Of a stretch of DNA of 64,000 nucleotides, positions 48,626-58,615 are shown in pieces. The translations under genes were made by a program, and so were the position numbers. The stretch comes from Datisca glomerata (Eukaryota > Streptophyta > Magnoliopsida > Cucurbitales > Datiscaceae). The notes under the pieces were generated by a model. The model worked only from the letters and a program-made list of their open reading frames with translations. It was not told the origin of the DNA and ran no database searches. Positions within the stretch are counted from its first letter, which is position 1. The number at the start of each line of letters is the position of its first letter. The stretch is from positions 1,116,001 to 1,180,000 of the forward strand of contig QANY01002375.1 of NCBI GenBank assembly GCA_003255025.1, read 5' to 3'.

Positions 48626-48639
48626 CAATCCATGATTTT

Positions 48640-51600
48640 TATTATTTCTTAATTCTACTAATTATTATTTATTCATATAAATAAACAATTTTAAATAAAA
48701 TACATTTATCTATAAATAAGATTGAAACAATACAATTATGATTTAGTATAATTGTAGTCTCACGGCCAAAATTTCCGTTATTAACTTAATTAAGCTATAA
48801 AAACACATGTGCACCCTCTATCATATAAATTTTTGTTTGATTTTATTTTTTAGTATAGTTTTCTTATTATATTTTTTAGTTTGATTTTCTTTTTATTATA
48901 TTTTTCTTAGATTTTTATTTGACAAAAGAATTAAAAACATGTTATCTTATGTTAATTGATTGAATTTTCTTAATATATTTCATACGGAACAAGATAACTT
49001 AATGTATACTATTTTCTAAATATAAAATATTGATGTTCTTGTCAAAATATACAAAATTTAAAATAGAAATAACAAAAAGTAAAAAGCTTCTTAGACATAT
49101 TGCACCATTATCATAAATAAGTAAAAAAAATGGCTAATAATAATAAAGCATCATAGGTAGATTCAATAAATATTTTAATAATTTTAAAAATAAAGAGTGG
49201 GCAAATGTCTTAAGAATTTTAAAAGTAAAGAATGGAGAAAATGATCAAACGTATTTTTAGCATTTTTTAGATTTGATATTGAAAACTAGCGTCAATTTTT
49301 TTCCCGATGGAAAACTAGCCTCAAATTAAAAAACAAATGAAAAGTAACATTTATTTAATGTGGAAATATCTCATTTTCCTAAACTTGAAGAGAAACCAAC
49401 ATCTCATCTATAATATTTTTTTTGAATCACAAGATATGAAAATTATTTTATGGACGATTTTATTCAAATTATAGTTCATTATTCTAATAATATACTTTAT
49501 TAATTTCAATTAACTTATACTTAATTAAAGAATTTTAGTTTCTTGTGTTTATTTATAACAATGATTCTCGTAATTTTATATTTTTGTGTTTTTTTTCTTT
49601 AATTGCAAGATAAAGAAAATTATAAGTTGATAAAGAAAATTATAAGTTGAAACATTAACTTACCACCTTTTGTACTCAAGCTAATATAAATAATTTTGAA
49701 CTGTGCATCATAACAAAATAGTATAGATACTAAAATACAATACTACGTGCAATACATACACGTGTTACATGACTAGTATATCTAATAAGTATGTCTCTAG
49801 TCTCCTCATCAACTTTTGATCATTGGACACTTTAATCTTAAAATATTATAAAGTAAAACTTTATATTTTAACTTTTAAAACAAAAACCCGTAGTTTTCAT
49901 TTAAACGCACGTTAATAATTACTGAAGTTATGATAATATGTTTACGCAAATCACACAAAATCACACAAAATCACATAATCTTCAACAACTAAGGCATGAA
50001 TTTTGAAGAAACCAGGGCTTAAATCACACGAAATCAATCACATTATCTTAAGCAAATTAAGGCAATGAGATAGTTTGATTTTTGTGACATGGGCTCGACT
50101 TTCAATCACGTGATCATTCCGTTAGTAATTACTAATGAACATTTAAATAATAACTATGTAATTATATTTTGAAAGTTAAAAGATTAAAGTATTTATTTTC
50201 AAAGTTTTAGCTTAAAAGTATCCAATTACTGAAAAATGAGCTTTTTTCGTATCTAATTTGTGATGCTCAACTTGACAATACAACAGCGTCGGATGCTTGG
50301 ACTTGGAAGGGCAAGACCGGTGACATGTCCAAATGTTGCATGAAAATTGCTTAAAACTGGCAAACATCTAAACACGCTTTGTGCTTGAGGTTTTGATAAT
50401 CACTTGCTGGAAAGTAATCATGTTGTCTCTTTCTTTTCCCAAATAATTTTCCTAGATCCCAAACACATTTCAAATCATATGTCAAACTCTGGGTTAAATT
50501 TGTATTTACATTGTGGAGTCAAGAGCCCGACAATTAAAAAGGTAAAGGGCACATAATGGTCGGCTATTAGCTTTTTGGATTGTACAAACAACTGAAATTA
50601 AGGTTTTGGTTTTGGGTTTAAGGTCTAAAGTTTAAAGTTTGGGTTGAACCAAGAACCTTGACTTGAGTTTTCATAAAAAAAATTAGATAAAATACCAATA
50701 AAAAATAAAAAAATGTCACCAAATAAAATATTCTAAACACAATAAATATATGTATATATATTTATAATCTGTCTTACAAAAATTCCATAATTGTATTTTT
50801 TAAATATTATACTACAATTTATATCTCTTGTTATTATTAATGATTTAATTGAAAAGTTGCCTATTAGCATTATTAAAAAAGAATCTTTTTGAACTATATT
50901 AAGGCAAATCGGGGGTAAGATTGGATTCTTAAAAAAGATATGCTAAGAAAATAATCTTCTTGGACAAAAAGTAAATAATAATTTCTTTGACAAAGAAGTA
51001 GATAATTATTTCTGTAATGACTTATCTTTATAAGAAATGAATAGTTAATAATACGAAGAAGAAACGAATAATTGAAAATGATAATATCAAGCCTTTTTGT
51101 TAATTGCGGGAGAAGTTGTGAGGTAGGACAATGATTTCTGATAGCTTTGTAGAGTAACTTATTTGCATACACATTTTGTATATTAAAAACCTCTATAATT
51201 CTTTTTGATATAATTACTGTTGAATTATATTTTCAGTCATTTTTTATATGAGTCATTAACCGACATAAATGTTTTCACCCCAACATCGCGGGTTATGTCA
51301 AAAGAAAAATTTATAAATAAATAAAACTATGACCCAAGTTAAAAAAATAATAAAAATTCATGACCCAATGTCACTCTAAACATGTTATGTTTAATATTAT
51401 TTTATAGCATAACATACTTTGGGTCGAGGCAAAAGTTTCTTTTTTTAAACCGATAAAAGTTTCTCTTTATGATCCATGAAGAGGTGATTGTGAATTTCTT
51501 TTTTAAGCCATTAAATTAAATCTATACAATCGTATTGTATGATTGTAAATTTAATTCATGTTTTCTCCGAATTCCTACATATATAAGACTTTGTAAAAAA

Positions 51601-52670
51601 AATACTTTGATTTCCACTTTTTATATTTTTAACAACGTTGTGAACCTAAATCAACTTTTCTACTTCTCTTTCTCTTATAGTTTATTAAAGAAAAGCTTAA
51701 CATCAAGAGGATATTCCCAAATGTTAATGGTAACATATATACTTTTGGCTTCATTTTATAGTTATGTTATAAATCCTGTAGACACTTCAGTCTCAAACTT
51801 ACATGGTGGTAATAGTGTTTGCCCTTGAATATTAAGATGTATGTGGTTCTAGCATCCTAAGGCTGAAATTGTGTCAAGTGTCAAGCGCAAAATACAGTCG
51901 AGTGGCAGCTTACTGAAGGAAATGAAGAAGGAGAACATGGGGCAATCATGGCCGTCAAATAAGTAGCTTTTCACTGGAGAAGATAACGTTAGTTTATTTT
52001 AAAAGGACAGCTGGCTATTCATGTTTGCAATGGTTACATCAAATGTCTATAAATAGCAAAAGATGGAGAAGAAGAAAAGCAAGCACGCAAACTTCAAAAA
52101 AATCAGATTGCAACACTAGAATTATATCTTAGACTTTAGGAATACTGTAATTTAATCTTGTAAGTCTTTATCATTTCTGTATTCAAGGTTTTTTCGAGCC
52201 AAGGTCACTTTATTTAATCGTTTGAAACATTATTGTTATTTTGAGTCTACTTGTACTATTCTCTTAAAAGATAAAATTTTCATTTTTACACTCATTTGTT
52301 GTTCCTTTCTCTTTAATTTATAAGTTTTCTTCATTGAAGCATTAATAACCCTTTATTTTGTCTTTTACAAATATCAAACTTGGATGTTGCTAACATGTTG
52401 TAGGGTATGTAAAATCTAGAATAATCATGATAATTAAACTGATGAAATTTAAGATTGAAAAACATGATTGGTATTTTTTATTATGCATGAAAATCTATAA
52501 GAATAATGGATGACACTTGTGATAATCTAAGTAAAATATATTTGGAGGTAATTCAATTGTCTTTTATGATTATTTTGTCATGATATTTCTTGATTGTTGT
52601 CCTTTTTAGAGGTAATTCAATTGTCTCCTTGACCTCTAAATAAAATATATGCCTTAAGAGAGGGAGGTGA
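48640..52670. other. AT-rich intergenic DNA, no gene seen
   Basis: I see no coding region with recognisable motifs. Small features: a 20-base direct repeat at 49606-49650 (gataaagaaaattataagtt), a cacacaaaat repeat near 49955, and a TATA-type promoter-like string at 52051 (tctataaatagc) with a purine-rich start region whose owner is unknown. Confidence 0.5.
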
Positions 52671-52818
52671 TTTAGGGTTGTGTGCGATTCTTCTCGTCGG
52701 TGCTCGTCATGGGTCTGATTCTTTGGTTCTCGTCTGGTTGTCGTACGAGTTCTCTGTCGTGAATGCTCTGGTTCTCTAGTTCTCGTCTGATTGGATCTTG
52801 CTTTTCATGGTTGTGGGT

Positions 52819-54628
52819 TGTAGATACCGTATTTTATCCGGCCTAATACATGAAATATACATGTTTTATATTTTGGCTCTTTTAATAATCCAAGACATGT
52901 GTATAATTTGAAAGCTAATCCAATACTAAAATAAGAAAAGTGGTTCAAAGACTAAAAAGTAAAATTTGAAAAAAGAAGACTAAAAAGTAAAAATTGAAAA
53001 AAGAAGACTAAAAAGTAAAAATTGAAAAAAGAGGACTAAAAAATAAAAACTTAAAAAAAAGACTAAAAGTAAAAAAGACAAACCCTAATTTTGTCTATAA
53101 ATAGGAATGAAGTCTTCACTTAAGAGGAGGTCTTTTGGGGAGTAAAAAAAAGGGGGAAGTCATTTTTTTGAGTGAGAAAGAGAGGGGTTGGAAAGAGAGG
53201 TGATTTTAGAGAGAGGAAGAAGTTCTATACTTCTATTATCTTCATCTTCTTTTCATTTTTTCTTCTCAAGGTAGCTTATTTGTTTGGTACATTTGTTCAT
53301 AATATATTTTATTCATCTCTTTTCTTCATATGAATGTAGTTGATATCTTTTATATTTTTTTNNNNNNNNNNNNNNNNNNNNNNNNNNNNNNNNNNNNNNN
53401 NNNNNNNNNNNNNNNNNNNNNNNNNNNNNNNNNNNNNNNNNNNNNNNNNNNNNNNNNNNNNNNNNNNNNNNNNNNNNNNNNNNNNNNNNNNNNNNNNNNN
53501 NNNNNNNNNNNNNNNNNNNNNNNNNNNNNNNNNNNNNNNNNNNNNNNNNNNNNNNNNNNNNNNNNNNNNNNNNNNNNNNNNNNNNNNNNNNNNNNNNNNN
53601 NNNNNNNNNNNNNNNNNNNNNNNNNNNNNNNNNNNNNNNNNNNNNNNNNNNNNNNNNNNNNNNNNNNNNNNNNNNNNNNNNNNNNNNNNNNNNNNNNNNN
53701 NNNNNNNNNNNNNNNNNNNNNNNNNNNNNNNNNNNNNNNNNNNNNNNNNNNNNNNNNNNNNNNNNNNNNNNNNNNNNNNNNNNNNNNNNNNNNNNNNNNN
53801 NNNNNNNNNNNNNNNNNNNNNNNNNNNNNNNNNNNNNNNNNNNNNNNNNNNNNNNNNNNNNNNNNNNNNNNNNNNNNNNNNNNNNNNNNNNNNNNNNNNN
53901 NNNNNNNNNNNNNNNNNNNNNNNNNNNNNNNNNNNNNNNNNNNNNNNNNNNNNNNNNNNNNNNNNNNNNNNNNNNNNNNNNNNNNNNNNNNNNNNNNNNN
54001 NNNNNNNNNNNNNNNNNNNNNNNNNNNNNNNNNNNNNNNNNNNNNNNNNNNNNNNNNNNNNNNNNNNNNNNNNNNNNNNNNNNNNNNNNNNNNNNNNNNN
54101 NNNNNNNNNNNNNNNNNNNNNNNNNNNNNNNNTTTGAGATTTTTGGGATACCAAACTTCTCGAACTACTGAGGTGAGGAGTTATTCTTGGGATACCGAAA
54201 ATAACTCTAATAATGCTTTGATTTGAAATGGATATGAGAATACAAAAAAAGTAATTTTTTTTTAATGGTCTTTGAGCCACCCATTAAAAAGTAACTTATT
54301 TTGTTCATTTCTATGATACAAAATTCCTCAAATGGGACATTCAAAAAATAAATCTCTTTAACCTTTGCATTAAAATAAAAAAATGGATAGCATTTGATCA
54401 AATTTGGTAACCATTTTACAATGGGTGTTGTGGGGTGCTAATACCTTCCCCATACACAAACGACTCCCGAACCAACTTTGAGTTTTCGTAGACCAAAAAA
54501 ATTTTCATCTTAAAATTGGGTGACCAATCACACCCTAAAATGATTGGTAGCTACTCTAAATTTCTTTTTCCTAAAATAAAAATGAATTTTTTTTAATCGC
54601 CGCTTCGCGTCGCACGCACGTTGCGACA
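52819..54628 (+). repeat. solo LTR of a Tat-like gypsy element, containing an assembly gap
   Basis: The left part starts TGTAGATACCGTATTTTATC and follows the LTRs of the 15.4 kb element through its TATA box (tataaatagg at about 53095) and GA-rich start. The right part ends cttcgcgtcgcacgcacgttgcgaca. Both ends are flanked by TGGGT (52814-52818 and 54629-54633), a perfect 5-bp target duplication. Three ~25-base direct repeats (actaaaaagtaaaaattgaaa) lie at 52960-53050. The 771 unknown bases in the middle mean a complete element cannot be fully excluded. Confidence 0.75.
53362..54132. other. assembly gap (N run)
   Basis: 771 undetermined bases inside the LTR. Any open frame spanning it is meaningless. 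Confidence 1.
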
Positions 54629-54639
54629 TGGGTTTTGTT

Positions 54640-55735
54640 AGGCGATCTATTCATGTGGGTGTGCTTGACTTTTGAGTTCTTCGCTAATCTTAGGCGATCT
54701 GATTCTCGTTAGGCGATCTGATTCTTCATTATTCGTCAGATTCTTCTAAGTTCTACGTGATTTTCTATTCGTCTGATTCGCTACTCTATGCTACTCGTCT
54801 GTTCTTCGCTAATCTAATGCTATTTCTGAGTTCTACATGATTTGTTCCTATTAGCGATTTGCTCTCTGTCGTAGGTTGTGAGTGACTGTGTCGTTGGCTA
54901 TGCGTGGCTGTTTGTTGTGTCATTGTTCCTGTTAAGCTGTATTGTGCTTTGTTTGTTCTTGTTAGGATGTTTGCTATGTCATTTGTTCTTAGGCTATGCA
55001 GTGCTTTGGTTGTGCATGATATATTCTTGTTAGGATGTGCAATGCTTTGTTTGCTGTTTGCTCTGTCTGTCATAGGCTGTGCATGGGCCCATTTGCTTTG
55101 TTTGTATTGCATTGTGCGGGGTTTGCTGTGTTTGATCAGAGTGGGTCTTGCTGTGGGCTAGGCTCAAAGTCATTCTTCTGTGCATGGATTCTCTTGTGAC
55201 TGTGGTTTCTTATCATGTTTGGTTATATCCATCATGAGCACCTCAACATTTGCAAATCTTTTTTCAGAGTTGAACTCTCAAGTAAGGCTCACTTCAATCT
55301 AAAAAGAACACATTTTATGTGCCTATTCTATGGAGGATTCTTTGAACAAGAATCCTATCATGAAGTCATATGCTCAAGCCACATATTCTATTATTATTCC
55401 AGTCTCTTCTGTGTGAAAAAGAAAATGTGACTTTGTTGACATCTCAGTTAACTCGAAAGCCTATGAAGAACGTTTGAAACTTTATAGCCATTCATTTATT
55501 GGTCGAGATTTTTTGTCAAAAGGAGATGAACCATGAAAACTCTCAACGCTTAAAGAAAATCTTCAATCCATTTCGAAACTTAATGCTCAACGGTGTCTCA
55601 TTTCTCTTGGACGATGATTCTTTCATATTATTTTGAATTTTGAAAATGATAAAGCATGATTTTGGAGTATTGTATAATTTTCTTTGAAACCCGAGATTTT
55701 TAGACTTCAGTCGTGGACTCTGAATTTTAACCCTC
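54640..55735. other. G/T-rich, strand-asymmetric DNA, no gene recognised
   Basis: 54640-55165 is strongly T and G rich on the plus strand with loosely repeated words (ttaggcgatctgattc, ttcttgttaggatgt, tgctttgtttg). 52675-52815, on the other side of the solo LTR, has the same style. 55170-55735 is more balanced and has no recognisable coding motif. Confidence 0.5.
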
Positions 55736-56029
55736 ACTACTATAAAAATGGGCTACAATGACACCCATAAATTTTTTTTATGGCAACTTTGTTAAACCTG
55801 TTAAGGAAAAAAAGTGTTTGGATGGAAAATTTTATTGTTTGAGTTAGTATGATAGTGTTTACCTAAGTTGTCATAAAATGTTTACCTATTATGACAGTCA
55901 TTTGCTTTAACTGTCATAAAAAGTTTTTGTCCTTTTTAGAGGACATTCTCGCATAGTTATATATACCTAAAGTTGATGTTAATTATAAAAATATCATCTA
56001 TATAATTCTCAAATCAGAACCTCACATCT

Positions 56030-56240
56030 CTCAACTCAGAGCTCTCTCTCGAACAAACGAACTCACTTTCAGCCTTCTCTCTAGATCTCGGCCTGCACTC
56101 TCTTCCTCTCGAGCTCGCCTCTACACTCCTCTATTTCTCTCTCTAGCTCATCTCTGCACTCCCCCCTCTGTCTGCTACTGCTCGTCTTCGATCTATTCTC
56201 TCTTTCAAATCTTAGCCTCCAGCGATGGTTCGCGCACTCT
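56030..56240 (+). promoter_or_regulatory. CT-rich leader-like region of the second CACTA
   Basis: A long run of CTCTCT-type sequence like a plant 5' UTR, ending at a short ATG frame (56224, MVRALS then stop) and a possible donor (gtag|tgagtttg). It parallels the CT-rich leader of the first CACTA and lies upstream, in the same sense, of captured exons. Confidence 0.45.
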
Positions 56241-56835
56241 CGTAGTGAGTTTGTAGTTTTTGTTTCAGATTTATTTAGTATTATTTGTTGTGATTTAATA
56301 TTATTGAGATCTAGGGTTTATATTTTGAGTTAGGGTATAGATTTTCCTGATTCATTTAGAGTTTTCATTTAGTGTTAGATTTTAAATAGAGTTAGGGTTT
56401 AGATCTTCCTGATTCATTTAGAGTTTTCATTTAGTGTTAGATTTTAAATATTTGATACATCATTTGTATTTTTCACCGAGGAAACTTCATTCTTCGGTGT
56501 TAATGATGGTCATAGAGGTAAGAAAATGTCAGGTTCCTGGTCTTTCCAACTTGTGGATTGGGCATTTCTTCGCTCTCTCACATCACTGATCATTATATAC
56601 AAATGATTCACCTTACCAAGTTTCTTTTAGAATGTTCTTTTGGATTTCATTTTTTAAGACTTCACCTTTTTTATGTTTAGTTGCCTTGCAAGCTGCATAT
56701 CTTAATACACAGTTCTGTCTCTAGTTAAATCCGCTCAGATTTCATTGTTGTTAAAAATTGCCTCTTAAATATAAAAATTGCCTCTTATGGTTATTATTGT
56801 TTAGTTACTAGTGCTTACTATTGTGATGCTTGCAG

Positions 56836-57172
56836 GGAGTTCCTATTGATCTAACCCATAGTTTTAGTGTTGATTTTGTATGGAAGAATACTAGTTTTAA
56901 TCGGATGCACTGAGCAATGAAAACTTTTACAGTGGATGAGACCAGTGTTAGTAGATAATAACCATCTTTGTTTTCATTTTTAGAAAAATGCTTTGGTCAA
57001 TTTAGTTTCCATGACCTCCTTACCAAATGCACAATCGTTGATTGTGTGATTTCTATTCTACAGTTATATCTACCATCACTTGTTAGGGCATGAAGTAGAG
57101 GTTCAAATGGTTCGTAACACACTGCCTCATCGATTTGGTGTACCTGGACTGCCTGAACTTAATGCATCTCAG
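56836..57172 (+). pseudogene. captured UPF1 (RENT1) exons
   Basis: UPF1 is the RNA helicase at the heart of nonsense-mediated decay. Two exons survive. The first (56836-56951, after acceptor tgcttgcag) reads VPIDLTHSFSVDFVWKNTSF then NRMH, a stop at 56911, then AMKTFTVDETSVS. The second (57064-57172, after acceptor ttctacag, before donor cag|gtaagt) reads [20 protein letters not shown] and [16 protein letters not shown]. These are consecutive in the family, just before the VFAVKSVLQ and GPPGTGKT helicase motif, which is absent here. The donor of the first exon is damaged. The piece keeps its introns, so it was copied from genomic DNA. It cannot encode a helicase. Confidence 0.85.
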
Positions 57173-57889
57173 GTAAGTTCATGATAATTCTTCTAAGTTT
57201 GTTATTTTTCTTGTTTATTTTTTTCAACAGAGACATCGTTTTTATCAAATTTGACTAGCTCAATTTATGTAAGAAATACTATTAAGTTAGTGAATGCAGT
57301 TGTGTATAGAAGGTGGAGTTTGTTCATGGTAGCATGAGTGAGGGAAGAGTTATATTATATCATAAGTTGAAGAGAGAGAAGTACAATGGATGGATTAGGA
57401 AAGAAATGAGAATTCCATGAGGTGCATAAAGGAATGGGGAATCAATGCCATTCACCACCATTTAGCTAAATTTTATACAGATTTTTTTATTTGATCAATA
57501 AATTGTATACAGATTGTGTCAGATAAATCATCTCATCTCCCTCCTATGACTGGTTAATTTGTTATCATTTTCATTCCACTGAATTTCATTACATTCATTT
57601 GAACAAAACACCATATAATTGTCTATTCATATATCTCATTGAACAGCTCAGTATTTGCTGCGTTGCTATTCTGGTACGATGATGTGGTTCCTTCATAATC
57701 AAGTCACATTTGAGAGTATGAAACCTGTCTTTATTGAAGCTTTTGTCTTGCTTTAACGTTCAGTTCGTGAAATTGACTCCTTTAATACTGGTATGATGGA
57801 AAGTTCAATTGAGGAGCTTTTGCTAATTCAACAGTTTTATGTTCTAGGTCATCCTTCCACAGCTCTGCATATCTTGACATTTTGTTTGG

Positions 57890-58136
57890 CAACCTCCCCC
57901 ATTAGGTTGGATCAAGGTGGATGTTCTAGGTCATCCTTCCAACCTCACTAATTTTTTATAGTCCTAGGCTTGGAGGTTGTAGAGGAATTTTCTTATCATC
58001 TATAAGATTTGTTAAGAGTTGCTATGCTATTCAACTTGGCGTATGTTTTCTTTCAAGACTGAGTTGGTTGTTTCTATCCATGCGATTGTTTATACTTCGA
58101 CCTTCAGATGGAGAGGATTATGTTTAGAAGTGATTG
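57890..58136 (+). pseudogene. LINE-type RNase H (RVT_3-like) fragment
   Basis: In two frames the text follows the RNase H domain seen in plant non-LTR elements: PPPLGWIKVDVLG, then in another frame CRGIFLSSIRFVKSCYAIQL and GVCF, then ELVVSIHAIVYTSTFRWRGL and CLEV. Family members read PPPLGWIKVNTDG, then GGIFR, then FAxELxAxxxAI. It ends at 58136, exactly at the start of the gypsy LTR. A 20-base direct repeat (tgttctaggtcatccttcca) at about 57839 and 57923 shows a local duplication. Confidence 0.5.
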
Positions 58137-58614
58137 TGTAACACCCCAATACTAAAACTACCTTATTGATTATAATTTAGGAAGTGATATCCTCTTTAAC
58201 GTTAATTAAACATTTAATATGAAAGATATACCTTAATTTAAAACATAACTTTATCAAATCCTTTATTTAAATTTACAGATATTGAATTCAAAGCACTTAA
58301 ATAAAAATAAAAATTTTGCAGCGGAAACTTAGTCAAATAACAACCAATAATCTTAAGCTAAATTGTCAAAATAATAATAATTAATCATTAAGCAATTGTC
58401 TGAAATCTTTATTCAAATTATTCTACTGAGTCCAATTCGCCTGCAAGGTATCGTCTCGCAATTACTCTTCACCTGAAAATATTTAGAAACCACGGAATGA
58501 GCTAAAGCCCAGTAAGTAAAATCTTACACATACTCAGCAAACACATGCACATTCAATTCCATTTTAAGAACATTTTTGTTTGACACATACTTTATAATCA
58601 TTTTATCACTTTAT
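58137..58614 (-). repeat. 3' LTR fragment of the gypsy element
   Basis: Direct repeat of 62165-62642, nearly colinear, with roughly 95 percent identity by eye. It stops at cactttat, where integrase coding sequence begins; the remaining LTR length is deleted. Confidence 0.9.
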
Positions 58615-58615
58615 A

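Larger units (their letters stand above)
55735..58136 (+). mobile_element. second CACTA-type element, left end, with captured host exons
   Basis: Starts CACTACTATAAAAATGGGC, followed by subterminal motifs repeated at 55868-55925 (ctgtcataaaa, tgttta). Then comes a CT-rich leader-like region and UPF1-derived exons. No right end was found; it may be lost, or lie beyond the gypsy element that starts at 58137, so the given end is only the edge of continuous sequence. The last 250 bases look like a LINE-type RNase H and may not belong to it. Confidence 0.5.

Noticed and set aside
53309..54280. Long open frames of about 265-323 residues around 53.3-54.3 kb
   Set aside because: They consist almost entirely of undetermined bases in the assembly gap; only a few residues at each end are real.
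57650..57720. A further UPF1 exon after cag at about 57655 (tatttgctgcg...)
   Set aside because: Only the first few residues could match VFAVKSV; the rest does not follow the family, so similarity is likely by chance.
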